Source: Lutjanus erythropterus
Taxonomy: Eukaryota > Chordata > Actinopteri > Lutjaniformes > Lutjanidae
Reading direction: 5' to 3'
Length of the DNA stretch: 64,000 nt
Assembly (NCBI GenBank): GCA_020091685.1
Contig: CM034599.1
Coordinates: 24,861,922-24,925,921, forward strand
Of the stretch, positions 24,839-38,900 are shown piece by piece; within the stretch, counting starts at the first letter, position 1; the number at the start of each line of letters is the position of its first letter. The notes beneath the pieces are model-generated. The model saw nothing but the letters and a program-made list of their open reading frames with translations, did no database searches and was not told where the DNA came from. A program made the translations under genes and the position numbers.

Positions 24839-25487
24839 ACAGCTCAGGAAAACAGCAGGTTTGAACCCAAAAGCGTGATAAAAGCAGACAAAGTTCAAAA
24901 ACAGGAAGACAGTCAAAAACAAACAAACTTATCCAGGGTCAGTCTGAGAATTGTCAATCAGGCAGTCAGGCAATGGGTCAGCAGGCAAAAACAAAGGTTG
25001 AAAAGCTAGGCTGATTCAAACTAGACAATCTGGCATCAAATGAATGGAGCTGTGGTGGTATATGTACTACCATGGTGATTAGGGAAATGGCAATTGGCAA
25101 GTGAATAAGTGGGCAGGGAAGATCACGTGAGGGGAATGGTGGGACACCTATAATAACATTAATAGATGCAGAGTAAAAACACAGCAGGGAATTGAAGGTT
25201 CAGGTTCTTGATCCGTTTTTGTTCAAGATTCTTTGAACCTTGGTGCAATCTGGTGAATCAGCCCACTCTTTCACCAGGTTTTAGAGGAACTATTGTCACA
25301 ACGAACAAACTGTAGAATATGACACGCCTGCTACCTTTTGGTTCCAGCTGGGAACCAACTTTTTGGGTTCTGAACCAATTTATTTTTGGTTGAAATGCAC
25401 CAAATGGTTCAAGGTTAGATGCGTGAGCAAATTCCAGAGTGAAAAAGGCCTATTTATGAATACAAAGATCTGGAAGAAGTTGTGACA
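24839..25487. mobile_element. Insertion splitting the repeat; flanked by duplicated aaatgtgaa
   Basis: This 649-base block lies between two copies of aaatgtgaa (24830-24838 and 25488-25496). Without it the flanks read on as one repeat. The block has no coding frame. It seems composite: the left half has caatcaggcagtcaggcaat-like text, and the right half (about 25200-25450) is a ggttc-rich repeat. A duplication of 8-9 bases would fit a hAT- or MULE-type insertion, but I see no clear inverted ends. Confidence 0.5.
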
Positions 25488-25770
25488 AAATGTGAACCTC
25501 ATTGTGGCACTAAAGGCAAAGTCACTAATGTCAGTAGGGTTCATCTTTCAGGCACCATGGATACTTTTTACCAAATTTCACAGCAGTCCATTCAATAGCT
25601 GTCCAGACATTTCACTAAAGTTGGAACATCACCAAAGTCAGTAGGGTCCATCCTCTCAAGACTATGAATGTCCTATTATGATAATCTATCAAATAGTTAT
25701 TGAGACATTTCAGTCTGGACCAAACTGATGGATCAACATCGCCATCCCTGGAGCCACGCTGCTAGTATGT
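25488..25770 (+). repeat. Right part of the split dispersed repeat
   Basis: It holds tgtgaacctcattgtggcac, then two rounds of a unit with accaaagtcagtagggt, a ccatgaat-like segment and gagacatttcagtctggacc, ending ccatccctggagccacgctg. The inner two-fold repetition is typical of this teleost family. Confidence 0.6.
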
Positions 25771-27144
25771 CCAAATGTCTTGTGTGTGTGAATCAGTCTC
25801 TAAATATTTGTTGACATCACTACTCTGTCAATGACTCCCAGCCTCAAGACAGTTTGCTCCTACTGAAAAGGAAACTCTTAAAAGCAGGTCACGAATAAAC
25901 AGTTACATTTTTTAAAAAAAAAGTGCTTTCCTAAGGCAGCTGGGTAGAGTAGTTTACTAATTACAGGAGATAATAATGAAGGTGTGTTTTAAATGTTTTT
26001 GGACCACAGTGTAGCTCTGTGACACAGAGGAATAAGCTACTATATCAGGTTTAAATATACAAGCGGCGTTCATTAGTAGGATCGATTCATTGTTGTTTTG
26101 GCCTTATCATTTAACCCTTTTATCTTTACTGTCCGCAGTACAAGATTTAACAAAAACATATTGATCACCTATCAGCTACTGCCCCAGATAGAAACTGTTA
26201 TTGAGATCTCTATGGTGAACAGCAAAGCTGAGAACTGTTTTTCATTCCTTGTACTGGGGCCAGAAGAAAAACATATTTGGTTGGTTCCTCTGACTGAGTG
26301 GGCAAATAGTGTCAGTCAATCTCTCAACAAGGAAAAAACAGTCCAAGTTCTCTGCAGTGCACCCAGTCAGCCTCCGTAGCTCTTTTACTGCCTTAAGCAA
26401 CAAGTCTTGGACAAACAAGCCACAAATCAGCATGTTTTTATTTGGGACAGTTCTTGGAAGCAACTGGATGCACAACATGATCAACCCCTCCTGCAATGTC
26501 AAAGGTTTCTCTGGACACATTCCAGTCGAGAGGGGTCCTGTAAGCACCAGCTCTCAGCTCAAGTATCTGGAATGAGTCTTCTGCTCAGTGACTCTGCAGT
26601 AAAAGTAGCAGAAGGGTCTAGAAATCCATGGGGAAATTCAACTAGTTAACTGGTAGATAAGTAACAAAACCAAGTGGTGAAAAGGTAACTTGTAATTAAT
26701 TATTTTTTGCCTGCAGAGGTAGCAATGCAACAACTGACTACTTCCTTCACACACTTTGACTGAGCTCTTCGGTAATGTCTGACCTTTCCTGTACTACAAG
26801 TCTTCACAATAAGGATTGTCCAGTTACCTGGGGCAAGTAAAATGCCTCATCGGGTTTGTATATCTAGAAACTCACTTGACGGATCATGCAAGTTTTAAAA
26901 ATGAACACATCATTTTTTTCCAGAGTGGATCGTCCCTCTTATCTGTGTTGACAGTTGCATATGCACATTAGCGATAAAGCACTCTAAAGAAAAGGGTGGC
27001 AGATGCAGACAAAGTTTATGAGCGCAAGTAAGAATTGCAAGTATCTTAGAAACAGGAACTTTGTTGGGTGGCATTAGAGGATGATGGGCACATCAAGTTT
27101 CTGAAAAACATCGGTGGATGCATTAAACTGAAAGCATGTGAATC
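25771..27144. other. Intergenic DNA, nothing recognised
   Basis: Several open frames of 80-100 codons overlap on both strands near 26.1-26.65 kb. None shows conserved motifs. I make no gene call. Confidence 0.5.
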
Positions 27145-27705
27145 TATCACATCTGCACAGATCGCATTTATGCAAAAATTTACATACAGGTTTAGGAGCG
27201 ACATATGCTGCCATCCGAATGTCTTTCTCAGGGACATCCCAGCTTAATTCAGCAAAACAATGCCAAGAAACATTCTGCATTACAACAACACAGGTATGTA
27301 GTGAAAGAGTGCAGGTACTTGACTGGTCTTCCTGCGGTCCAGACCTGTCTTCTACTGAAAATGTGTGGTGCATTAAGAAGCACAAAATACGACAATAAAG
27401 TCCCTGGACTGTTGATCAACTTGAGTCATATATCAAGCAAATATAGGAAAGAATTTCACCTTCAAAACTTCAATTATTGTCTTCAGTTCCCAAAGGCTCA
27501 CTAACTGTTAAAATAAAAGGTTTTGCACCACAGTGGTAAACCTGCCTTTTTTTGGATGGTGTTACAGGTGGCAAATTCAAAATAAGTGTATAATTACACA
27601 AAACAAAGTTTCAGTTTGAACATTAAATAGTTTGTCCTTGTACTGTATTCAATTGAACATAGATAGAAAATTCTATGCAATCAATTCATTCTGTTTTTAC
27701 ATAAC
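27145..27705 (+). mobile_element. Tc1-like transposon relic (3' half of transposase plus 3' end)
   Basis: Broken frames give IQQNNAKKHSA (from FQQDNAKPHSA; the second catalytic aspartate is now asparagine), VLDWSSCGPDLSSTENVWCI (from DWPxxSPDLSPIENVW, the glutamate kept) and KHKIRQ. After the gene come text like ggtggcaaattcaaaataag, agtttgaacattaaatagtt and attcattctgtttttacat, the usual non-coding 3' part. The 5' half and the outermost end are gone. Same family as the end fragment at 2717-2792, and different from the Tc1 at 17431. Confidence 0.8.
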
Positions 27706-27969
27706 ATTCATATTCAGGATCATAGGTTTCCCAGTACCTTCATATCAGTGTCAGTCAGATTGAAGCAGCATTTTTCTTAAACATCATTTTCCTAGTGGAA
27801 ATATTACATTTAGTTTGACTGCCTTTGATCCTAATTAGGCCATGAGAAATTGGCACCAATTAAAACACCCACACAAGACAAAAAGACATCACCCCATAGA
27901 CACATATACATTTGTTGAAATTCCCATGGGAAACGTCCCACAAATAGAAAAAGGAAATAAAGACATTTG

Positions 27970-29710
27970 GACAAGGAGACAAGTGCAACATGGGTTTATT
28001 GTCAAACTGGTTATTAAGACATGAACTTGATTAATGCCATATCAAATCTTAAACTCCGCTGTAGTAAAGTGCAGATTCAAATCAAGTTGCCCTGGGAGTC
28101 CTCATACATTTTCTATGTCTGGTTTTGAACTGTCAGGTTTAACAGACTGCAATATGAAATCCTACAAATTATGAAAAGCCCTTTTTTTCAACCCACACAT
28201 CTAAAGCTAATGTGCAAACAAGATCATTCATAAGCTTTACTATTCTGTACGTCGCAGCGTCCTCCCACTCATCTGTGTCTTCCGTTCTCATACAATTGGA
28301 CGACGGTTGGTACAAAATGAGCAGAACCACCCTAGCTTTGGAGTCTAGGAGTTGTCATGAAAGATTCTCTGCAGTGATTGGTTGGTTGATATGCTGCTGC
28401 TGCTGCTGCACATGCACAGTGGGCCAATGTTGGTAACCTAGTCAGATTTTGCTTTTTGATCATGATTATTAAAAGAACGACTGCATTTAAAGGTCGGCCA
28501 TGTATGAATATTAAGAGGTCACTTCTGAGTACAAGCCTGCACACTCCAGCGTTAGTTTGGCTGCTGTGGTTTCTAGTGGCAGTCATGTGCATTATGGAAT
28601 CTCCATGAGTGCCACTTCACCAAACTCTTGTCCACAGTAATTTGTGTAAGCTCAAGAAAAAAAAAAAAAAACACTCGAGAAACACCCCGTGTGGCACTCA
28701 CACTCTTTCACACATTCACTCAAATTCATTCACTCCTTACAACAATCAGTACAATGGTTTTTGCATCCCCCTACTTCTTTGAGTGAAGTACGGGGATACT
28801 GAAGGAAACGGCAGCAATGAGGTAAACACAAAAACTCATGAGAGATATTGCACAGACAAGTGCCGGCACAGAATACAACAGTCTCTCTTTCCAACAGCCT
28901 AGCCTGTGCATAGGAAGAATAAAGCACTTATGGTGTTCGCAGACATTAAACCCTTCTCATAAAGCTTTGTTATACACTTAAGTGGGAACGACAAATGAGT
29001 CTAAAATCCACACCACTTGGCAGACATCCAGATTTGCATGACGATAACTAAATGTATTGTAAAAGTACAAAAAAGAAAGAGTAACCTAATGGTGACTGAG
29101 GAAGGGTCCATGACTGTTGGCAACAGTGATGGGACAAACAAAAACTAACCTGAAGTCCCAGCATATTATGTAGAAATGCCTCAATCCTTGCTTTGAGAAG
29201 AGAAAAGCAGGTAAAATTTGAGGCTGGGTTGGGGCCAGCATGGAGAAAAATCTCTCAAGTTTGATTCAATAAATAGCATAGTGGAATATGCAAAAAAAAA
29301 AAAAAATCATTTTTTCTAAAGCAAAAATACGTAAACCCCTTGCTCAGTTCATCCAGAGATACAACTGTATACGTCCATGTTGCAATTCACTTCTAATATA
29401 TCCCCACAGATTGGGCTGTGGCTCCACCAAAGAGCAAACAGAGGAAGAAAATGGTAATTCATTTCTCCGTTCACTCCCATCATTGTTCAGTTTATCCTGG
29501 TTGAATGAGGAAATTTTTGTTCACACGAATCTTCAAGTTCATACTCCACAAATAGTTTGAATTTGCAAACTTAACCCACAAAATCGTGTCTTTCATATCC
29601 TCAAACACCTTGTGAGTCAGGCGTTGAGCTATAGTGCTCCTTAATTTGTCCACTTGAAATCACACCCCCTCCTTTTTCATCCATCCTTCCCATCTACTCC
29701 TTCACGATCA
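27970..29710 (-). other. fem1c: fem1c 3' UTR, probable extent
   Basis: After the fem1c stop codon the minus strand runs about 1.7 kb without any repeat I recognise. An AATAAA on the minus strand (28000-27995) would place the poly(A) site near 27,975. A CTG/CAG run of six units lies at 28392-28409. The end point is inference; RNA reads would fix it. Confidence 0.4.
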
Positions 29711-29975
29711 TTATCTGTGGAGCAGGACGAAGGCCTCTAGTTTCTCGGGGATGTTTCCCCGGTAGTCGAGGCTGTGCTTGATGATGGCCCTGGCGGCGAG
29801 GCACTGCAGCGTGGTGTGGTTTATGGGCTGGATGACATTCCTGGACAGCTCCTTCTCGTCCAGGAGGTCGCAGGCCGTTTGTTGGAAGGCGTTGGTGCTG
29901 TCGAAGTGAGTCCCGCATGAAATCAGCAGGTTCATGATGTCTGGATGACCATTGGATGCAGCGATGTGAAGGGGG
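29711..29975 (-). CDS. fem1c: fem1c coding exon 6 and stop
   Basis: 265 bases, residues 531-618, from SPLHIAASNGHPDIMNLLIS to the C terminus EKLEAFVLLHR and TAA. Holds the last ankyrin repeat and the CUL2/Elongin-binding tail. More GC-rich than its surroundings. Confidence 0.96.
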
Positions 29976-32900
29976 CTGGTTGGTAGGAAAAGATAATAGT
30001 TTGGTATAAGATTGTACTGGAAAAAGTTGTTACCGTTGGTCTGGTCTGACATTTTTTATTTAACTGGTCATGATGGCACATGCTAACACAATAATATTTA
30101 ATATTTACAAAATTAGTTTCATTTACTTTCTCACACATAAAATGATTGTTTTGATCCTTTCTACCATATTGTTTCATAATAAAAGTATTATTGGTATAAA
30201 TTAAGTCTAGTATACTGAAAAAAACAGCAAATTATGAGTTGCTGAAGCTAGAGTAAAAGAAAAATAACACCAAACCTGTTGTCATCTTCATCACGGCTGT
30301 TAACATCTGCCCCACACTCAAGAAGAATGGAAGCGACTGTGAGGGAGGGGAACTTGCAGACGGGATAGCGGCCCACACAGGTAGTGTTCCGGTCGACTGC
30401 CAGGTGTAGTGGACTGTAGCCATTTTTACCACATGGCTGGAGCTTCAGGAATCTATGAAGACCAGGAAAGATGTCAACTTGATGTCAAGCAAAAAGGTGA
30501 CAGTGAACTACAAAACATCATGGTACCCACAGTACACAATTATGGGACAATGATGCTTTCAGGGTTAACATAATATTGACACAGATGAGATAAAAGTCAT
30601 CTTTATGTACATGATTTATTGACCACAGCTGCAACACTTCGTCAATTAAGCAGCATTTGCTGCTTTTCTTTGACATTTATGGGGTGTCGCAGTTTCAATA
30701 TTAATCTAAAATCAATCCAAAATCCAAATTACAGGCAGAATCTGGGATCCTCCCAGTATTTTTGTTCCCTCTGGCCCTGCCTACTTGCAGGGTCTAATAT
30801 GTGCCCGGAGGGAAAAAAAATAAAAGCAACACATCAAAGATGACACAGTGTAGCTTACTGACTGTTACATCACACTTGATACCATGTAGATGTCTTTTTA
30901 AAGAAAAATTTGAAAATGTAAATGTCAGGACATAAAACCAATGATCTCTTGATCTTTACAAATAAAGACTCGATAGTCTAACAATGGCATAACGGGCAGT
31001 GCTGAAAAAAAAAGTGTAAATTGAGAAATCTAATCATGACCTTAAAATCAAAAATCAAATTGAATCATGGCTTTGGAGTATTGTGACACCCGTATGTATG
31101 ACAGTAAATGAAAAGTCTTTCAGTAATGAAAATCAGTGTTAATTGCAGCCCTATCATTTACACAAATTCACAAAATGCCTGTATTAGAAGTGGACTGCAT
31201 TGTTTAGTTCACCTGACACTCTAATTTGCTGAAAAGGGGTATGTAAAAGTCCTCTGACACTACAGTTAAGACTACCAAAGCAAATACTAGGCAGGGTATG
31301 TGAAAGACATTTTCAGAAATTAGGTCAAAGAAGATCACTGCCACAAAACATGTGCATTTCCTCACAACTACCATATTTTAAGTGGATGACACACTTCGAT
31401 GACCTCTCTCTATATCTGAAGATTACTGAGGCCATTTTTAAAACATTTTCCTCACTGAAGTAGGGCTGCAACCAATGATTATTTTCATTATCAATTAATC
31501 TTTCAATTATTTTCACTATAAACTATAATCTTCTATAAAATGTAAAAAAAAAAAAAACTGTGAAAAATGCTCATCACAATTTCTCAGAACCCAGTATGAC
31601 ATCTTCAAATTGCTTTGTTTGTCTAACCAACAGCCCAAAACCCATAGATGCTTCACTTACTGTCATAAATGACAAAGGCATTTTTGCCTGAAAAATGCCT
31701 GACACAATTAATTGATTATCAAACAGTTGGAAACTAGTTTTCTTTTGATCAGCTACGCATTGCAGTTCTACAATGGAGACAAATTGTTGCCAAGACAAGT
31801 AATTTCCACAGAAACCCACCTGTAGATAGTCTCCTTCTTGAAGTGGTCCTGCTCTGCAGTACATGGCACCTTCTCTAAAAGACAAATGAGGTGCAGGATG
31901 ATTGACAGAGCCTTGCTGAGCTGTGCAGGGTCAGGAGGCATGGGTCCATTTTGTTTAACAGCCCGCTCGATCTCCAGCACGCTCTTGGAAAGGATCCCCA
32001 TCAAGTCCTCAAATGACACCGATGTCCCCAGGAGCCCTTTGGCCCTGTCCTGCAGCATGAAGGAGAAGAGCTCAGCGAATGACAGCAGGCTGGAGGCCGT
32101 CATGGGACTGAGGGGGTCCAAGTTGCTCTGCTGCATGTCCAAAGCATATTTCCACAGATTGATACAGCGCTCAAAGTTCCCAGAGTCGGCGTAGACAGCA
32201 CCCCGGTAGCGAATGTAGTAAGACGTGTCTGGATGCTGTGGGCCGAGGATTCTCTCACGGATGAGCAGTGCCTGCATGCGCATCTCATCCGGGTCAGATA
32301 TCAGCCCGTCCAGTTCTTCTCCGTTTGTTACCTAGGAAGAGAACGACAGGGTCAAGACGAAGGCAGGGGGCAGCAGTTTGAGCAGTGTAGGGTTTCTGTG
32401 TACATGTGATGAAGTAAGGCTTTTCAGAATCTAATAGCTTCAAGTCCTGACACTGGACTGTTGCAGCAGTTTCTCTCAAATATATATCCAGCATCACACA
32501 GTTTTTTTGTATTTCTAAGACCTTTATAAGACCATTATGAATGCAATTGAAGACCTATTTCATGCGCATACTGGTTAAAAAAAAAAAAAAAAAAGGATGA
32601 AGAATACTGTCTTTTTAAAGCATGGCTTGATGTAATGCTCTTTCCTGCCGAGTTAAGATTAGATTAGCACATCAGGCTAATGCAACCAGGACAGAGATGT
32701 GAGAGTATGGTACCTAGTTGTGTTTTTAGCTAAATCAGAGCCCCAACTTTTTGACAGAACTGAGGGCTCCTCCAGTGGCTGTCTGGTCTGGGGACTTCCA
32801 CTGCAGAGGACTTTTTAACTTTGAATTGTTGTGTGTTGGACTCCGATAAACTCTGACCGGGCTCCATGGCACATGTTGGTTTTGTTTTGTAGTTTTATTA

Positions 32901-35900
32901 TAGGATGATCAATACAAATTTTTTCCCAAAAACAGTTGGGAGTGAAACTGAAGTTAAAGCAACTTTATAAAAAGCCTTATGTGAACAATCCAATCAAACC
33001 TGTCAAAATTGTATTTAAGACATTTTAAGGGCTAAAATTCAGATGATTGGATTTGAGACTTTTTAAGAACCTGTCAAAACCCTGCAGCAATAATAAAAGT
33101 TACTTCAAGAGCATTAAATGCAATACTAGGTTGAAAGACAGAGTCAAATTGATACTCACCTCCCTGGCATAGTCATATGCCATGATCAGCTGCTTGGGCT
33201 CTGGTTTATGGACAATGTTGTTACTGTCCATGTACCTGAGGTCCATGGCTCGCTTCCAGTATTTTAAAGCTCCAAGCAGATCTCGCTTCTTGTCAACAAA
33301 TGTGGCTCCCAAGAGCTCCAGGGCATCGATTCGTTCCATGTGGCTTGTCTGCCGAGGAAAATAAAATCATTTTCAACAGATTCAAAATATCACAGCCATA
33401 GCCTCAAATACACAGACAGCCAAATTCTTCTTTGTACGTGACAAAAAGCCTGACCTGGTGGTGTGTTGTCAGGTCATCTACGATGTTAGTGTGGCCTGTG
33501 ACGCTGGCAGAGAGCAAGGGGGTCATGCCATAGCCATCCTGCTCCATGGATGCTCCATACTGCAGTAGCATCCGCATGATCTCCAGACTGCCCGACTCTG
33601 CACAATCATGAAGCGCGGTATTGCCTGTGAACAGAGGGTGGGCGCATGTCTTACAAGAAGCTGCAAATTAGGGCTGTATAGTTCATCGAAATCACAATAT
33701 GGCTCTCTGCAATTTTCAACTCATGGGAGGTGCAATATTTGTTAAAGGCAAAATGTGTGTCAAAAAACTTTTAAATGAATGAATGTCATGAGGCAGAGTT
33801 GTCCTGTTCTACACATCAGATTCTACAAACTTAAAAAAAAACATCTTCATTTGGTAGAGATTCCTGCAAACAAAATCACACGGTTGTCATTTAACATGTT
33901 TTTGATCAAAATAAGAATAATAATGTAAAAATCATGATTACCTCTAATATTGCAAATCATTTCACAATTGCATTCTCACTCAAAATAATCGCAATTAGAT
34001 ATTTTTTCAAAATCATTCAGCCCTACTACAGATTATGATATTCATTAAGAACACAGACAAAGATATGTCCAACAGAAGCTTAGTTGGAATTCAGTGTAAA
34101 GTGTGCTAGTGTCATGCAATGTTTGTGTTTCTCTTTTGATAAGGATACATGAAAAGTGATATACATGAACTCTTGACAACTGATGAATTGTGACCTTTCT
34201 GCCACAAGAGTAGTCCTCATACTGTTATTATCATCATGTACAATTTTGCTTTCACTATCCAGTGAAACATTTTATCACTGTATTATCCAATACTACTTTC
34301 AATGTCATTGCCAATGCCATTTTTCTATTTTAGTTTACTTTTTAGTTTACTTTTTTCCTTAACTCATTAATTATATTAAGATATTTTTTAAATTATTTAC
34401 TCTTAATAAACTTTATTTTTAATACTCTTTTGTCATTGTTACTTGTCATTATGTTACTGTGATGGCACAAGAATTTCTTTTGGGATTAATAAAGTTCTTT
34501 CTTATCTCTTATCTTCAACAAGGACTGCTTGATGTTATGCAGATACATTTAATTGAAGATTGTATATCTATACTGCCAGAGGAAGCATTTTAGAAGCAGA
34601 GATTGTTTCAGTGCTATCAATCAGTGGTTTGTAAATTGTCCATTATTAGCCTACCTACAATATTATTATATTTAGTATAATGAAAATACACTTGTCAAAC
34701 ATTCTTGTTGTTTCTACATAGAGACTTATAGCAAAGCTCGAAGAGTTTATCCTGAACTCTGCCCTTCCTCTTGGAATATATTCAAATGGCTGCAGATCAG
34801 CTGATACGAGGATTATTGTGGATGCTGCCATCGAGTCCTTTGTTACACACTCACTTCCACCTGATGATTACCCATTCAGGTGCGATTCAGTTCATGCTGC
34901 CTCTAGTTGTACTGTAATGGGTAAATAGGCTCAATAGATGCTTTCCATTGGGGATGTTGACTCACCTGAAGCAAACCTGTGCATGTGTAGTGTGACAAAA
35001 GCTGTACAACGACTTCTCCATTAATTAATACACCCTCCCGACAGACATGGTGCAATGTTTTGTTTGCTTTCACTTGGTGGGTGTGTCACATCACATGAAA
35101 CCTGGCAAGGCTGCGATTTAAGGCACTGTGGTATTTTAAACAGCCATCAACACATAGTGGAGCACATTTTGAACTATAACATGATTTTGTGTTCTCTGAG
35201 AATGCCCAAAATATCAATTTCAGCTTCTTTAACTGCAAGCAGTGACGATACTTAATGTATACCTTGTCTGAGTGGAAAGACTGAAAAGAGCCCAGCCAGG
35301 ATATAGGTTCATGTATTAGGTTGTAACCTTTATCTGTTGTCCACACACAGTGACTTAGATTAGTTTGAAGTTATTTATTGGCATTAACACTGACAACACG
35401 TGAGGTAAAGTAATATTTTAGTGGTTTTAGGTAAAGTACTGGTGCAGCAACAAGTCTGGGATGAAATCACTTTGTAACATCAAACTGTTTACGCATACTT
35501 GGACAGCGACATTGGTACACTAGTCTCAGCAACAATCCTACCCTACTCTGCCCTTTGTAGCATCCATGTTACTTCCACATCACAACTTAAAAAGTCATGA
35601 ACACACTAAAATTGGAAGAACAACTTCAAACGTCCTGCAAACTTCTCTTTCAAACAGGTCACTCAGCCCTGGAAATCAGGATCAGTCATCAACAATAACA
35701 TTGTAAATTCAGAGGTTTCCACAGCTGGTTCTTCCTGGAGTTAAACACAGGTAGTTATTCAATTAAGTTAACACACACACACACACACACACACACAAGT
35801 TGAAGATGGGGTGTGCTATTCTAATCCAATAATACTTTTAATCAAATTCAGCAGTTTCAGTGCGCTGAAAAAAAACATGTTTTTACACAGCCCTGGCACC

Positions 35901-38900
35901 ATAAATGTGTAAACATTATGTAATTGTGTAAGTGGCTCGGACAGAGCCACACAACACAATTCCAGCTGATCAGCAACAGGTCGTGTTTGTGCCTGTGCAC
36001 AGGACAGAGGGACTGAAATGGACAGTAAATCTTCTAAAGGAGCACTGAAGGAGGATTTGATTGGTTGTTGAGTTCAATATAAACAATCTTTCTCCAGAAT
36101 AGTGCACCCCACCTTAAATCAATTCAACACATCAAGTCCATCCTTACTGGCCTATCATTTCAATGCAACATTTTTGTGTAACGCTGAATTCAGGATGCAT
36201 TTTTTTCCTCCACAGGCCAAATGATTAGTGAATGATCAAATCTGACTCCCCACGTAATGGATCACCATTGCTTTTTGGCTGGTGAGAGAAGCAAACAAGC
36301 CACTTGCATATTTTACCAGCAGTTGGCTGATGCCCTCTAGCCTGGCTGCTCTCAGGGCACTGAGGCTAATCCATATTCAAGCAGACGAGACCAAACAGGG
36401 TTAGTCAGGGATTAACCATTATTTACTCTGAAGTTTCTGCCAAAACTACACCAACCAGATTCTTTTATCATCTTACTCTTGACAAAGTAAACCTGGGGGC
36501 AGTAGCATTACAGGTTCTCCTCTACTGCATTAGAGGTGGACAGGGCAAATCTGGGTTAACTTTGGAGAAAGATTGTTTGACAATGATTTTTATGGTTTGG
36601 GGTGGCTAAATGCATTCAAATTATTTAATGGTCAGTGTTTTTCAGATATTAGATACTATCTGCACCAAAGGAATATTATACCATTTCATCATCTTGTTGC
36701 CATAATGCCTCCTTTGAGCCTCAAAACCAGCTGCCACCAATGGTGACACCTACTCTGGGAGGAATGTTGAACATCAATAGCTTCATGTGGTGCTGAGCTT
36801 CGCTTGTATGTATGATAAATTTACTTTCACTAACACAACAAGTTAATCCAGAAATTTAGGAAAATCCTTTCTACAGCCAGGGATTAGTCTGAATACTCAT
36901 GTGCCTTCAGACAGAATTTAGGCTACCTTAAGGGCAGGTGAGGAGGGCACCTCGCTAACAGGTGTGTGTGCTTAAGGAAGAGGACTGATTACAGCTTTTT
37001 AAACAGCTCAATCGGCTGTGATCGTGGTGCCCTGGCCATTTCTTCCTAATGTGCTTCCCCTGCTCCATAAACACAATGTTCATTGTTTTTGGAAATTTGC
37101 CACTTCATATCTAATATTACACATCTACTCCTTCCTGTCAGTTCAGCTGTTGTGGGAAAGGCAACAGTCTAAAAAACAGGCTAGGAAGAGTGCTATTTTC
37201 AACCTCAGTCATCACACATGATGCTGTCAAGCTCACTTATAAACACATGCATTGGTTTGTGCATCATACAGCATCTGCCTCCTGCTATACGAGTAACACT
37301 AGTCAGGTGAACAAAGTGTCTCGACTTAAAGGACCAGTGTGTAATAATTACAGGAATTTATGTACATAAATGAGATATATTATATATAAGTATGTTATTT
37401 ATTATTATCAATCGACGTAAACTCATAATCTATATGTTCCCGTTACTTTAGAAATAGCCATTTATAGTTACATACTGTCGGGTCGACTTACGGAGATCAC
37501 CATCCTGCGCAGTCTACGGCAGCGCAGAGCGAACAAACTGCACTAACAGTGAGTTTAGGGATGCCCATGGCGACCTTACATAGACGCCGCATCGTAAACA
37601 CGGAAGTAGATGGGGAGGATAGACGCGGGTGATTGCTGGCAGACCATTTAGCGTTGTGAACCTTGACTGGCACAGTTCTGACAAATGGAGGATCATACAT
37701 ACACTGTACCAGAACAAAAAGCAGCGGACAGTGAATCCCCGTCATCCAAGAAGCGGAGACGCGAAGAAAGTAAATGCAAGCATGACAGGAAACGACAAAA
37801 ACACGAATCAACATCGGCATAGCGTTTACACGATGGAAATCGCTGATGGAGGACAAACATTTTCACAGTGACGCCGAGGTTGCCTGTTTTCTGCTGGACA
37901 GGTAATTCATCCTACACACATAATTGTAGTTTGTTGTGAGATAGCTTTAGCTCGCCATTTTGTCCGCTGACGGCCACCGTAAACTTGGTGAGAGAGGGGC
38001 GGTGTCGGGGTAAATCCTCTTAGTTGCAATCTAAAGTTTGAATGCTAGATGCCACTGGAAATCACACACTTCTCCTTTAAGTGTTTTGGATATTGACGCA
38101 GTGAATGAGTTCTATGTAATTTGTTGAAGGCAGGTTTGTCAGGCAAGCCAAAGATGAAGCTAACAATGGAAGTGCAGGAGGTAGACACTAAAATGTGTGC
38201 AAACCCATACATGTGCTTGCTTGTAAATTTGACAGTCATGCATGAGGATTGTATAGCCATATTTTCAGAATGATTTGAGACATTTGTGAGAATAGGGTGG
38301 GAATTAGCACCAGCCAAATGCTGGTAAAATACTGTAAGTGTCTAATAGATGTCAGACAAATAATGATTTACTATGAATAGGCTGGTGAAATTTAAACAAA
38401 CATTTTTCAGTGAATGGTAGGTGTTCACATTTTAACTAGGTGCATTATACACCTTGAAATAGAAAAAATCTTTCGGACACACCCACAGAATCAGTCAATG
38501 CATTGCTGACGTAGTCATCACAGCTTTCCATTGTAAAACCAGACATTCATGTTATTCTGTTGAGTCATTTGAAATGGAAACATGCAAGTGCTTTTGCCTA
38601 ATTATTATCTTGTATTGTTCTTCCCTACTGGTAATAGCAAAGTATACACTTAGATTTCCTTATATAATCACCTGTGATGTGTGAGGGTATTTTACCTGTT
38701 AACAATATAAAATCATTTTTTTCTTTGCTTTTGATTAGCTGTCAACTAATAAATGAAACACAACTGATGAATCATTTGAGTAATTTTGTAAGAAATTTTC
38801 AGCTCCACAAATGTTAATTTTTTCCGGTTTCTTTGCTCTGCTGTGACAGTAACTTTAATATCTTTGGGATGTGGACAGAAGAAAACATTTGAAGACATCA

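Noticed and set aside
26098-26650. Four overlapping open frames of 80-100 codons
   Set aside because: Present on both strands over the same DNA with low-complexity translations; chance is the simpler reading.
28392-28409. CTG/CAG repeat as a coding polyglutamine or disease-type expansion
   Set aside because: Only six units and it lies in the presumed 3' UTR, not in a supported coding frame.
29711-30052. An open frame continuing fem1c exon 6 upstream into MSDQTNGNNFF...
   Set aside because: The part before residue SPLH is intron; the acceptor at 29977-29976 and homology place the exon start at 29975.
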